Source: Sequoia sempervirens
Taxonomy: Eukaryota > Streptophyta > Pinopsida > Cupressales > Cupressaceae
Direction: 5' to 3'
Length of the DNA: 64,000 nt
Assembly: GCA_007258455.2 (NCBI GenBank)
Contig: VDFB02270651.1
Span: forward strand, 699,232,217-699,296,216
This document shows positions 1-11,799 of this stretch, piece by piece; position 1 is the first letter of the stretch; each line of letters begins with the position of its first letter. The position numbers were made by a program, and so were the translations under genes. The notes under the pieces were generated by a model. The model was not told the origin of the DNA. It saw only the letters and a program-made list of their open reading frames with translations, and searched no databases.

Positions 1-908
1 GTTAGTTAAAATATAATAATAATACACATGAATTGGATAATTATAAAGGAAAATAAACTTTTCTTAAGATTAAACTAGACCAGTTAAGTTTAAATTAGTC
101 AAATATTCATTAATGATAGTTAGGAATGATAAACTAGATAATTATATTTCCTATCTTATAAAATTAAATACAAATAAGGCTAATATTAATTATTATGAAA
201 TGAACAAAGAATAAATTATCTTTGAGGTGGAGTTGACATTTGAATAGTATGACTTCAAAATGTTATATATCTACTGTAAGTAAGCTAAGATGGTGGAAAA
301 ACTTTCTACACTAATCTTGAGAGGAGCATAATGCAAAACTTTACAGATCTTTAACAATTATAGAAACTTAAACATAAATATCATGAATGCATACCACAAC
401 ATAGTGATTTATGTGAGGAAAACCCTTTCAGAATCTAAAAACCCCACAAGTTCCAAAAGTCATCCAATATATTATTCAAAAATTACAAAGATTAAAATAT
501 ACTTGCAAAGAAAGCTTCTCATACTAGTATCACTAGCCAAAGACCCAGAGGCAACATGACCGCTATAAAACTCTTAGAAAACATCACAATACACAGTTGT
601 AATACAATTCCCTCAGAAAATATGGTTTCCTTCTAGGGAAAGTCAAGCTGATAAAATATCGATTGTTACATCTGAGACATAATGATGAATGGTCAAGATT
701 TACAATAATAAAATATAAATAAAATTTTCCTTTTGAGGGTGTTGCAATCAAGTCCCCAACTAGAGCACACAACCCCCAGACTCCCCACCAAGGGGATGAT
801 CCCCCTAGACCCCTCACAAGGTGGGAACCCCCCTCATGCACTCCCCTCATCACTAATGTATCAATAGTACCTTATGTAATTGCAAGGTTAAGACACATTT
901 TCCCAACA
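1..908 (-). repeat. Partial 3' LTR of copia element A
   Basis: On the minus strand the LTR starts at 908 with TGTTGGGA, directly after a purine tract and after the end of the copia pol remnant, so this is the 3' LTR of element A. It runs off the left edge, so its full length and target duplication are not visible. It holds no coding sequence; the short frame at 584-853 is not protein-like. Confidence 0.7.
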
Positions 909-924
909 CATCTCCCACTTGTCG
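909..924 (-). promoter_or_regulatory. Polypurine tract of copia A
   Basis: Read on the minus strand this is CGACAAGTGGGAGATG, ending exactly where the LTR begins with TGTTGGG. Its place between the pol remnant and the LTR is that of a plus-strand primer for reverse transcription. Confidence 0.6.
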
Positions 925-974
925 AACATCTTGCAAAAGAAATTGGAGGGTAAATAAACATCATCTCTTAATTT

Positions 975-3377
975 ATTGGGGCCAAAAGGCCCATTGAATC
1001 TAAACACCATCTGAAATTCTCTATGCTCACAAGCTTAGTTAAAGAATTGACAACATCCATCAAAGAATCTATCTTAGCCAACTTCACCCTGCCATCTTCG
1101 ACCATATCTCTAACAAAATGATATTGTACATCAATGTTCTTGGTCTTGGCTTGAAATGTTGGTTTCTTAGCTAGACGTATCTCACTCTAACTATCACAAT
1201 AAATTATCATTGTACACCTTATTTTATTCCAATATTTTAACACAATATCTTAAGCCAAATGGCTTCTTTACAAGCATGAGTAGTTACCATATACTTAGCT
1301 TTAGTAGTAAACAAAACAATCACAACCTATCACTTACTCATCCAACTAATTGCACTATCAAATAAAGTAAACACATAAGCAACAATGGGTCGTCTTCTAT
1401 CAATATCACTTGCCCAATTTGAATCCACAAAACCATGAATATCAAGGGAAATCTCCTCTTCAGACATATTACTATGATAACATAAGGAATATTTTGAGGT
1501 ACCACACAAATACTTGAATACTCTTTTAATTGCATCCCAATAAACTCTACCAATATTATACATATATCTGGAAAGAACTCGCACTGCTTAGTAAATTTTT
1601 GGTCTAGTGCAAACCACAACATACATCAAACTTCCAATTGCACACTAGTAAGGCACTCTGATTGTGTCTTCCATCTCTAATGGGGGGTTTTGGACAATTT
1701 GAAATAGATAACTTTGTTCTAGGTGAAACAGGAACACACAATGGTCTACAATCTTGCATATCAAACCTCTGTAAAACTGAATTGACATACTTACTTTAGC
1801 CAAATTCATTCTATATCTTTTAATTTCCATCCCAAGAATGTGTTTAGCTCCACCAAGATCTTTCATTTCAAATTTAGCAGCAAGTTGAGATTTCAATTTT
1901 GAAATCATACCTTTCTCTCTACCAATAAATAACATATCATCAACATATAATGCAATAAACATGAAATGATCACCATCAGTTTTATAATAAACACAATGAT
2001 TTGATTTAGAATGCTCAAATCCCAAACTCAACACATGATATGTATCAAATTTCTAGTACCACATCTTAGGACTCTATTTTAAGCCATACAAATATTTTTT
2101 CAATTTTCAAAACAATTTACTTTTACCTTTCGCTACATAGTGATCTAGCTATGTCATATAAATATTCTCCTCCAAGTCACCATGAAGGAAAGAAATTTTC
2201 ATATCCATTTTCTCAACCTCTAAATCATAAGGAGCAGCAATAGAAAGAAAAAATCTAATAAATGTATTTTTTGCAATAGGAGAAAATATCCCACACCCTC
2301 AACTTGAGTACTAACTTTTGCAACCAACCTTGTTTTGTACTTCTCAATACCTCCATCTAAACCAATCCTTTTCTTGAACACCCATTTCCAACCAACCAGA
2401 TTTTTTCCTTCAGGAAATGGTACAAGATCCCATGTATTATTCTTTTTCAAACTTGTCATTTCTTCATCCATAGCAATCTTCCAAGATTTTGCATCATTCA
2501 TACCTAATGCCTCTTCTACCAATTTGGGTTCATCCATGTTAGTATTCAAAGAAAAAATACATCTCTAATCATTAGGTGAATACCTTTCAAGTGGTTGTAT
2601 ATGCCTTGTAGACCTACGAACAAGCTGAGTTGGAGGTTTTTCCTCCTCTTCTTAAGATTCAGAGCTAGATGAGCTCTCCTAAATTTCTTGTTTGCAATGT
2701 AATAGAATAATGCTTAGTTTCTCTAAAAAATAACACTTCTACTATATATTACCTTTTGTGCAACTAGATCCCAAAGCTTGTATCATTTCACACCATAACT
2801 GTATCCGATGAAGATGCATTTCACAACCTTGTCTCCAAATTTGTTCACTTCTCCTTTCGCACATGTGCATATGCCTTGCAACCAAAAACTTTAAGATGTC
2901 CTAGTGAATTCGTGTACCTCGACCATGCCTCTAAAGGTGTCTTATCAACAAGAACTGATGTAGGAGACCTATTAATCAAGTAACAAGCAATGAAAACAGT
3001 TTCAACCCAGAAATTTTGTTCTAGACCAACACCACCAACATACTCCTAGTCTTCTCCATCAATTTCATGTTCATTCTTTCTACAACTCCATTCTGATGTG
3101 GAGAATACAAATTTTTCTTTTTTCTATGAATATCACAATATTCACAAAATCTATCAAAATCATTAGAACAAAATTCACTGCCATTATCAATCCTCGAACA
3201 TTTTATTTTCTTTTCATTCTGCAACTCAACCATTTCCTTAAACTCTTTAAAACAACTAAAAAATTCATATTTACTCTTTATAAAGTATACCCATGTCCTT
3301 CTACTATAATCATTAATAAATGAAACATAATATGTGGATTTACTAATTGAAGGAACATCTGCAAGACCAAACACATA
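975..3377 (-). pseudogene. Copia A pol remnant: integrase C-part, reverse transcriptase, RNase H
   Basis: Decayed Ty1/copia polyprotein, read from 3377 down to about 975. The integrase core part (3374-3021) shows NDYSRRTWVYF, then RIDNGSEFCS with the second catalytic Asp, and QNGVVERMN with the catalytic Glu. The reverse transcriptase starts near 2549 with DAKSWKIAMDEEMTSL and WKWVFKKR. Its catalytic motif YVDDMLFIG is intact at about 1940. The RNase H part has YWDAIKRVFKYLCGTSK and GFVDSNWASD (about 1560-1390), and C-terminal copia sequence YHFVRDMVEDG can be read near 1110. Several stops and frameshifts separate these blocks. The N-terminal half of the protein lies at 7074-7700, displaced by element L. 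The family assignment is firm; the protein cannot be functional. Confidence 0.9.
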
Positions 3378-3382
3378 TGAAT

Positions 3383-3833
3383 GAATTAATCAATTAATCA
3401 TGCATTAGCTAATAATTAATTTTAATCTCTAATTAATTATTAGTCTAATTTATTCTCATGCACTTAAGCTAAACTTAGGAGTTCTTTATTTAGTTAACTA
3501 AGTGTTTTTCTATGTTAACTAAAGTGAGCTATTATTAGATCATTATGTCTCATTGCATGTGATGTTGACACTTATCCTGATCTAAGCCCCTCACCATTTA
3601 TGGTTGCTCCTATATAGCACTCAATCCTCATTGTATTATCACTCTAGAGACTCTTCCATTCTCTCAAACTCAAAACCTTTGAGTACTCTTGTTTTCCTTG
3701 AAGATTCTTGAGGTTCTTTTGTAGCTTTTTCTTGTTGAGGAATAGAACAATTCTTTGTTTACAGATCTCTTGTCTGGAAGTTGTCTTTATTTGTTGTTTG
3801 ATCTTGTGGCTCATGGTTTTCACAATTATAATA
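3383..3833 (+). repeat. 5' LTR of element L
   Basis: It aligns along its length with 6622-7068, for example the shared stretch from 'attattagtctaatttattc' through 'agttaactaagtgtttttc'. A TATA-like tatata at 3611-3616 (6846-6851 in the other copy) fits a plus-strand promoter. Confidence 0.88.
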
Positions 3834-3847
3834 TGTTATTAGAGAGT
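3834..3847 (+). promoter_or_regulatory. Primer binding site of element L, degenerate
   Basis: TGTTATTAGAGAGT directly follows the LTR and resembles the initiator-Met tRNA binding site TGGTATCAGAGC with a few changes. It sets the plus orientation of L. Confidence 0.6.
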
Positions 3848-5831
3848 GGATTCTATGAACCCATTCTCAATTTATTATTTTTTTTCTTCAAAAAGGGTTA
3901 CAAGCTTTAGATCTAGAATCCCTTTTGTTTTTTTTTTTTGCAAATTTTGGAGATGGGCGATTTTAGGTACATTTTGGCACAAAAATAACCTCACTGTTGG
4001 ATTTAGAGCCATCAAGAAAGTTAATTTTGCCTTTTATTTTTCATGATTTGGATTCCTGATGTTAGATCTATAAGGGTTTGAGGTAGTTTTTCTTTTTAGA
4101 TCCAAAGGGTAGCTACAATTTTGGGGCATTTTAGGCCAAAAAGAACCTCACAGTTGCATTCACGAGGCGAATTCCACTAATTTTGATATATATTTTGACC
4201 TATTTTGGTATTGGGAGCTTTTGAGGAAAAACTTTCTACCAAGGGGGTTGTAGAAACCTCCCTAGCACACAAATCAAGGTAATTTTTCAAAAAAAAAAAT
4301 CATGTGAAAAGTTTAAACTATAATTGAAAAAATCAAAATAAAAAAGGTTTATAAAAACCCACACATGTTTTTATGTATTTTAAAAGTTGTTTTATAAAAA
4401 AATGTGTAGGAATTTAATGGGGGATACCACCCCCTACCATGGCAGGGCAATGACCCCTTGGGTCCCACTCGCAATGCACAATATTGTGGGGTATCACCTC
4501 CTACCATTGGTAGGGTGATGATCCCTTGGGACCCACCATGGGGTGACAGTCCTGGCCCACCAATATTTTTTAAAAATATTTTTTTTATATCCTTTTTTAA
4601 TATATATATTTTTTAAATAAAAATATAATAGGTTTTTTAATATTTTTTAACTTCAAAAATAAAAAACATGTTTTTGTATTTTTTAAATATATAATTTTTT
4701 TGTTGTTTTTTTCTTTAAAAATAAAAACATGCATATTCTTTTTTTGCAATATTTGTTTGCAAAATAAATCCACATGCAACCTATTTGGAGAATTTTTTTA
4801 TCAACACACTAAATTTGGCAAAACCTCTATCTTTGGAGGTATTTTGACAAATTTGGTGGAGTCTTTTTTTCCCTACTCAGCCCATCTCCATTAGGCTTTT
4901 CAATTTTGCACCTAATATTTCAGAGGCCATATCTTAGCCTTACGGTGGTTATTTCTAGTGCATTTGTTTTTGAAACAGGGTAGATTTTGAGTTCTTTGCA
5001 ATGGTGCAAGTATTTTCAAGTTTTGGCTTCTATTTTTTTCTAGAATCAAGTTTTCTCAGTGTTGTTGCTATTAAATTCTCATTTTGGAGACTTTGATAGG
5101 CCATATCTTTTGTGTCCAAACTCTTTTTTGGATGTTTTTTGAACCAACATGTTTTTTTGTTTACTTTGTCATGGTGTTACTAGTTTCTCTTTTTTATTAG
5201 AGAATTGTATTTTCAACATGTAGTTCTTTTTTGGACATTATGGGTTTCAACTATATGCACTTCTTATTATGTAGATGCATTGAGATAAAGTGCCATTCGG
5301 GTGTATATTTTTTTGAGATTTTGCACATCCTATTGTATTTTTGTACTCACACTATTATATAAAGTGCCATGGGGGAGTTGATGTTTGCCTTTGGTTTTTC
5401 ATCACACCTTTTTCAAGTGAGTTTCCCTTCCATGATAGTAGTGAATCCTAGTGATTCTTGCCTCATGCATGTGTTCCTTAGTTTGCACACCATTTTATTT
5501 GTAGGTTGTTTCTCCTACATGCACTTCTTAGTTTCACATAGTTTCAGTGTACCTGTCATGGCTCTCCCTTTTTAACATTATGGTGGGGTTCTATTGTTGG
5601 TGCTAAGGATTCCCTGGTTTCATGTTTGAGTGATCTACATAACTAGTTCTTGTTCCTATGTAATTTCAAATGTAGTGTACATCAATAGTTGGTTAGTACA
5701 TGCATTTCGGTGAGATGGAGCACTTACCATATGGACACTCTTGCATTCCTATTTTATGGAGGTGACCTTCCATTTTCATTTGATTAGAGACTACTGACTT
5801 ACCTATATTTTTGACTTGCATCTTACATGTT
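3848..5831. other. Interior of L, first part: no gene
   Basis: About 2 kb without a supported coding region. It holds A- and T-runs (4286-4345, 4560-4760), a tandem duplication at 4419-4550 and simple T-rich sequence. The short frames here show no domain and are not called. Confidence 0.6.
4419..4550 (+). repeat. Tandem duplication of about 69 bp, two copies
   Basis: A unit starting with a G-run followed by 'ataccaccccctacca' at 4419 recurs near 4488 as 'tatcacctcctacca'. Both copies continue with a variant of 'atgaccccttgggtcccac'. The unit is more GC-rich than the rest of L. Confidence 0.65.
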
Positions 5832-6240
5832 GAGTAGTGTCATTAGGGTCACTCATGTAGATTCATGTATTATTTGTATCTTTGAGTTCCAAATGTTTTC
5901 CTTCATTTTCCATCTAATTTGAGTAGTGTCATTGGTGACACTCATGGAAATTACTATCTCTCTTTTGATCAATTTTATTCAGACTATTTGGTACCTGTAT
6001 TTTTTGACTTGCATCTTGCATGTTGAGTAGTGTCATTGGGGTCACTTGTGTAGATTCATGTATGATATGTATCTTCAAATTTAAGATGTTTTCCTTTGTT
6101 TTCCATCTAATTTGAGTAGTTCCATTGGGGGAACTCATGAAGATTATTGTCTTCTTGATCTTGATATTTGTATCTTTGACTTCTAGATGTTTTCCTTCGT
6201 TTGCCATCTGACTAGAGTAGTGTCATTGTGGGCACTCGTG
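5832..6240 (+). repeat. Five-copy stem-loop array in element L
   Basis: A motif of the form GAGTAGTGTCATTGG..CACTC starts at 5832, 5921, 6025, 6114 and 6215, with spacings of 89, 104, 89 and 101 bp, so the array is a repeated two-part unit of about 190 bp. Several copies can fold on themselves. The copy at 5921 has GTGTCA paired with TGACAC. The copy at 6114 has GTTCC paired with GGAAC, so both arms changed together. Confidence 0.7.
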
Positions 6241-6611
6241 AAGATTCCTGCTATCTTTATCCTAATAATCATTTTTTTAGAGGAGGTTCTTCATTATAGC
6301 ACCATATCAATCATCTTTCAATAATAGTCTATAGATTCTTCATGATTCAACAATGTTCTACATGTTCCTCTTTTTGGGGACATTGTTTCGATTGGAGGCT
6401 TCTAATTTCTTCACCTTGATTTGGAGGATTTTTTAATCCTTCATTTTTCTTTCTCTCTTTTGGAGATGAGTTTTCTCTCACTATGGTTTTCTCCTTTTCC
6501 ATAGTTTTGAGAGATCTTTTGTTTGTACATGGGTACCTCACTAGGGCTTGTTTGTCAGGACCCATCACACTTTCTCTTTTTTAGGGTTTTTAGCTACTCC
6601 CTAAGCTCATA

Positions 6612-6621
6612 TTAAGGGGGA
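6612..6621 (+). promoter_or_regulatory. Polypurine tract of element L
   Basis: A purine run (AAGGGGGA at its 3' end) directly precedes the 3' LTR, which begins TGATAGAG at 6622. Confidence 0.65.
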
Positions 6622-7068
6622 TGATAGAGTAATCATGCAATAGATAATAATTAATTAATCTTTAATTAATTATTAGTCTAATTTATTCTCATGCACTTAA
6701 GCTAAATTTAGGAGTTCTTTTTTTAGTTAACTAAGTGTTTTTCCATGTTAACTAAAGTGAGATATTATTAGATTCATTTTTCTCATCGCGTGTGATCTGT
6801 TAACACTTGTCTTGATCTATTCCATTTACCATTTATATTTTCTCCTATATAGCACTCAAACCTCATTGTATTATCACTCTAGAGACTCTTATGTTCTCTT
6901 GAACTCTCAACCTTTGAGGAAATTTTGTTTCCTTGAATATTCTTGAGGTTCTTTTGTAGCTTTTTCTTGTTGAGGAATATAACAATTCTTTGTTTGTAGA
7001 TATCTTGCATGGGAGGTGTCTTTGCTTGTTGTTCGATATTGTGGATCATTTTTTTTACAATTCTAACA
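6622..7068 (+). repeat. 3' LTR of element L
   Basis: It is a second copy of 3383-3833. It starts TGATAG, ends CTAACA, and is followed by the tgaat target duplication. Differences from the 5' copy are frequent, so the insertion is not recent. Confidence 0.88.
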
Positions 7069-7073
7069 TGAAT

Positions 7074-7700
7074 AAGATATAATATACCACAATATTTATG
7101 AGAACTTGAGTAAAACTAAACATGGTTTTGTTTTCCATAAATGCAATGCTAATAGAAATAAAATTCAAGATTACAATAAAATAACCCTTCAACAAGGTTT
7201 TTATTTTTTAAGGTTCTTAGACCCTTTTCTCCAATGTGGCCAAGTCTTTGGTGCCATAACATAGTTTTCTCTACAGGAAACTTTGATTCAGAAGCAAGTG
7301 CACCCTTGGGTACCAAAAATCCATGACCATCTCCTGAATATGAAACCCTCACCTCTTTTATAGACCTGCTTTTCATAGAAGTGCTATTACACTCAACAGT
7401 GCATGCACCAAGCTTATACAATGTGTCGTATCTAAAACATATAGCAATCATTATAAACCTCTAACTATCTTGCATCCTATATCAGAAAATACTACCTGCA
7501 CACCTACATCTACTAGTTTTCTCATAGAATTTTTTTTTGTGCTAATCTAGGGATATGCAACACACCATTAACCTTTTTTATTCTACCATCAAGAAACCTA
7601 ATTCTAACTTTAAACCATGACCAACAATATTTAAATAAGAATGATCACCCAAGTAGACCTTGTAGTGTAGGAAAAAGTATCCCTTTCTCATACTTAATTT
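7074..7700 (-). pseudogene. Copia A remnant: protease end and GAG-pre-integrase domain
   Basis: This is the N-terminal half of the copia A pol region. Reading down from about 7690, KVYLGDHSYLNIVGHG matches the sequence after the copia protease active site, and a 'VLHIP'-like stretch follows. The GAG-pre-integrase domain at 7400-7150 shows LWHQRLGHIGEKGLRTL and KNKNLVEGL. Its end, with a readable CIYGKQNHV, reaches 7074, where element L interrupts it; the protein continues at 3377. The sequence upstream of YLGD, including the protease active site and gag, is replaced by element X. Stops and frameshifts make it non-functional. Confidence 0.85.
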
Positions 7701-9587
7701 AGGAATAATTAATATTAAACTAAGCATGATGTTGTCATGATTTAGTGTTGTAATGTGTTTTACACATTCCAATTAGGTTTAAGGCCCTTTTAAACTAAAT
7801 GGACCTAATTTTTCCTTATTTAGGGTTTTTTAAAGTGTATCTTTACACTTTCACACTAATCTAGGGTTTTATTAATTAATTGGGCTTGTTTATGCCTTAA
7901 TTGGTCTTATTTTGCATCCACAAGCCTTATTAAATACATTTTTGAAGGATAATTTTGACATTTAACAAACAAAAATCATAATTCAATGTTTTGGATCATG
8001 TGTTATAGATTTGGTGATCTAGGACTCATACGCCACCTTGGGCATATGAGTCCCACCTAGGTATTGGGACCTAATTTCAAATTGCACATTGAACAAGACA
8101 TTCTTAGAGATTTGTGTCCCAGGTTTTAGCTACAGGGACTCATATGCCACAACTAGTATATGAGTTCCATTTTAATCAAGACCTAATTTAAATCAAATTC
8201 TTATCAGTATTTTATTATCCTACATCTGATGTCGTCTTATAGTATTATAATTTTAGGAACAAGTATAAATACAAGGCTATTTCACTTAGTTTCACCTAGA
8301 AATCTTGAGTTAAGCATCCTAATATTTCACAAGAACATTGTAGAGCATTAGAGAGTATTCAAGAAGGTATTCAAGAGAAAATCATCAAGCATTTGGATCA
8401 GCATTCAAGATTCAAGCATCATGTCAAATATTTAGTGCATCATGTATGTGGTTTTGAGCTAATGTTGTGATGTATTATTCAAGATCAATTCAAGTATTCA
8501 AAGGAATTATCTTTCATCAAGAATCATGATCAAGACCTACATCCATTGAGGCCACTTCAAGTTTTTTTTTATATCTACAAGGTTTCAAACATGGTTCTAT
8601 TTTTTCATCTTTTCTTTCATGTTTCAAGTTGCTTTGAGGCTTGAAGATTCTTTGAAGAAAAATTTCTAAGATTGAAGAAATTTCTCAAATTTTACAAGAA
8701 GTTGTCATCTGCATGAAAAATCACTTACAAGTCAAAATTCAGAGTTTTAGACTTAGAGATCAGACAGGAGAGAAGCTAAAGAAGATCACTAGAGGATACC
8801 AAAGTTTTAGAAAAACCTTTATATTGGAAGTAAATCACCACATTGGGTGTATGAGTCCTAGTATACCACTTTTTAGACATTTTTCGTAGATCCCAGTTTA
8901 CCAATTGTAGATTCTAGATTCAACCTAAAACCCTAAATTGGGACTAAATTTCCCAACCTAGTGTATGAGTCAAATTGAGCATCAAAATTCATAATTTTAG
9001 GATTTCATACCTTTTTTCAAGCATCTCTAGTTTTCCCAGTGCCACTTTGTTCATTCTCAGTTTATTATTCTAATTTTGAGTTTCATTTCCTAGGTTGCAT
9101 AGTTAGATTTTCATATCACACGAGTTTCCATTAATGAACTCAAAGTGAAATAGGTCCTAACCCTAGTTCCATCTCCCAAAAAGGTGGAACCCTATTTCCT
9201 ATAGTTTATTTTGGTGAACCTGACCTTCAAACCCTTTATTTATAATTTGTATTGCATCATAGTCCTAGATATATCTCACATTAACTTTTCATTAGATCTT
9301 GCATTAGTCAATTTTCATTTAGGGCTTCTAAGTTTTGTATTAGTGAAAAGTTCATATAGGTTGTATTTTTGCATCTTGGATCATTCAATTTCAATAAAAT
9401 TTTGTAATTTCAATTATTCAAGACAACATACAAACTAGCACCTTAAACACAACTCAAAATTTTTTGGATTTAGTGTAAAAAATGAAATATAAGACTCATT
9501 CACCCCTCTGCATGATTTAATCCCTATACAAGTGGTTTTTCTTGCTTCCACTGGGAATTCTATCTTGATTGTTTTTTATAATTTGAC
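7661..9587 (+). repeat. LTR-like 5' region of element X
   Basis: Non-coding sequence starting TGTAGTGTAGG where the copia A reading frame breaks off. It shares with the minus-strand LTR at 55863-57452 a start near 'acttaattt' and a dispersed stem-loop of the form GGACTCAT..ATGAGTCC (8022-8053 and 8135-8168). An AATAAA polyadenylation-like signal is near 9393. The end of the LTR and a primer binding site could not be fixed. Confidence 0.5.
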
Positions 9588-10079
9588 CTTTTTGTTGGAG
9601 TTAAAATGACACTGAGAGGCGAGGGTGAATCAGTGTCTTAACAGATTTGACCAATTTTCACATATTCAAAAGCATAGCTCAGATTTGATCTCAATATTAT
9701 TCTAATTAATGCATTCATGAATTGAATGTAATCATTCATAAACAAAATTGAGAAAATTAATAAACCCAATAGTGAACTAAAACTACAACAACATAGAAAA
9801 ATAGAGAGCACACATAATAGCAATGAGACAAAAGATTTGTCGAGTGGAAAACCCTCCTGGGGTAGAAAAACCACTACTAAACTACCTTACTGGCTTAACC
9901 TTCAAAAACCACTTTTAACAATGCCTTATAGGCTAAATTTCTGAGCACCAACTCAAGGAGCACCAACCCCTCATTTAGAGACACCAATCTCAAGGAGCAC
10001 CAACCCCTTACTCAAATTATAGAATTACTGTAGACATTGAAAATATACAGATTGATATCACACTCTAATCTACTAATAT

Positions 10080-10560
10080 CGTTTCTTCCTAAATCATCCC
10101 TCGGTCTAACTGTTTAATCAAATTCCCTTATCTGATTAAATTCATCAATATTCGTCTCTTAATTAAATAAATTATTTTGTCTAATTAAGTCACTTTCCCT
10201 TGTTAATTAAATCAATTCATCTCGATCTAATTATCCCTATTTAATTAAATAATCAATTTATTTGATTAAATCTCTAAAGTATATCTATTAAATTAAATAA
10301 ATTAAAACCTTATTTAATTTAATCTAACACATCCCTTTTAATTAAATAAATCAAAATATTTATTTAATTAGCCTCTTATCATATTCCTCTCTCTTTTGAT
10401 TTAAATTAATCCAAAAATCTAAATCAAATTGTCAAATCAGCTAAATATCCCCTTAAATTAATCAAATCCTGATTAATTTAATCCTAATCATTCAAATCCT
10501 CTAGATTTTGCAACTTGCACAATTAAATCATTTATTTGATTTAATAATTCCTATTTTCAT
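10080..10560 (+). repeat. TTAATTAAAT-rich array in S1
   Basis: Variants of TTAATTAAATAA recur every 30 to 60 bp, mixed with TTATTTGATTAAAT. The same array is present at 52730-53130 in the other family member, so it is a feature of the LTR family and not random AT-rich drift. Confidence 0.65.
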
Positions 10561-10860
10561 TCAAAAAAGGCATCTAAGTGGGAATATTCCTCAAATTTGA
10601 AATCTCCCCCCAAAAGGACTTGTCCATCCAACAAAGCATTTAAAGCTCTTACATTGTCTCTTACATGTCTCCCACTTGGCATTTAACTCATTTTTCATCC
10701 CCCTAAACATGTCATCTCATCAAATTCAAATTTCAAACTTGCACATGGATCAAAACTTGCTCAACCTTCATCCTCTCACATGTTGACAAGTGGCATCATA
10801 TCATTGGTTGAATCTTTGTCCCACATTGATCAAATTTGGACATCTCTTCAACTTATCAAT

Positions 10861-10869
10861 CTATAAATA
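10861..10869 (+). promoter_or_regulatory. TATA box of S1
   Basis: CTATAAATA is followed about 25 bp downstream by 'tttcatcatcc'. The same arrangement is conserved at 53473-53481 in the related LTR, which supports a plus-strand LTR promoter. Confidence 0.6.
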
Positions 10870-11799
10870 AAGAGCTTATATCCTTATTTCATCATCCACA
10901 TCTTAAGCAAAGTTACCATGCTAAAATACTTAGCAATTCTCATCCATCTCATTGAATCATAGCTAGGTTTTTTGCAGATTTTAGCTTGGAGCATTCATCA
11001 ATCTTCATCAAAGTGGATCACAATCTTCATCAAATCATCAAAGCTAGCATTGGAGTTGGGAAAGGGCCAATTTTCACATCAAATTGGCACCAACTCCCTC
11101 AAGAGATCAAGAATTTACATTGCTTTCATAGGATTTACTCTCTTTTGTTGATTTCTCATTGTATTGCTTTCATTTTCCTATTTAGAGCATTGATAAATGG
11201 ATTTCTTGAGGAATCATGTTTCTAACTTGCATTTCAATCTTCCAATGTGTTTGTTTGTTGTGTTTTGCAGGTATTAGGATCATGGTTCACAATTACAATA
11301 AAAAATATATTAGAGGATCTCTCTGTTTTTAGTTAAGTTCATAACACTCTGCTTCTAATACTCTAGGAACAATATCCCAGTATTACATCCAGTTCCCTCT
11401 CTTGATTACAACCAAAATAACTATCTCTCAGAATTATAGGCCAGCAGCAAGCATTCACTATTTTCAACACTAGTTATTATATACATTTCAAGTATGTTTG
11501 TTATCAAGAAATCTTCAATAAGCGTTTTTCACAAGATTCTCAAACTCTCTTGCTATAATTAGAATATGAAGCTGATTCATAATGATCTATAGATGAAGGT
11601 AAAAAATAGAGTAACGCCTATCCATAGAGCTTTTAATTTTTGCGCTGAATCAGGAGACTTCAAATTGTAACTGAAAGATTTTCATCAAAGTCATGATAGA
11701 CCACAAACAAAAAATCATATCCTCTAAAATCTTAGAGAATATTTTCCAGAGATACGATACCAATTCATCATGTTGACCATAGTGTTTTGAGTCTATTAA

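Larger units (their letters stand above)
3383..7068 (+). mobile_element. Non-autonomous LTR retrotransposon L (LARD-like) inside copia A
   Basis: Two related LTRs of about 450 bp flank a 2.8 kb interior without recognisable gag or pol. A 5-bp direct repeat, tgaat, occurs at 3378-3382 and 7069-7073. If L and one copy are removed, the copia A integrase sequence nearly reconnects: the left block reads into VFGLADV and the right block ends ...LIH, as expected for one protein. A primer binding site (3834) and polypurine tract (6612) give plus orientation. Size and lack of coding fit a large retrotransposon derivative that would depend on another element's enzymes. The 5' LTR appears to have lost its first bases. 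Confidence 0.88.
10029..11291 (+). mobile_element. Solo LTR S1 inside the LTR of G
   Basis: A 1263-bp sequence begins TGTAGACATT and ends GGTTCACA, and is bounded by attac at 10024-10028 and 11292-11296. The partner LTR of G has an uninterrupted 'tagaattacaataaa' at the same place, which proves the insertion. The sequence matches 52623-53905, which has a polypurine tract in front, so it is an LTR and here a solo one. It contains no gene. Confidence 0.92.

Noticed and set aside
5369..5575. 68-residue hydrophobic frame in element L
   Set aside because: It is T-rich sequence translating to Phe, Leu and Ser. It has no homology pattern and lies within a non-coding element.
5832..6240. CRISPR-like array of regularly spaced repeats
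   Set aside because: Spacings alternate between 89 and about 102 bp, spacers are themselves repeated, and the context is a plant LTR element.
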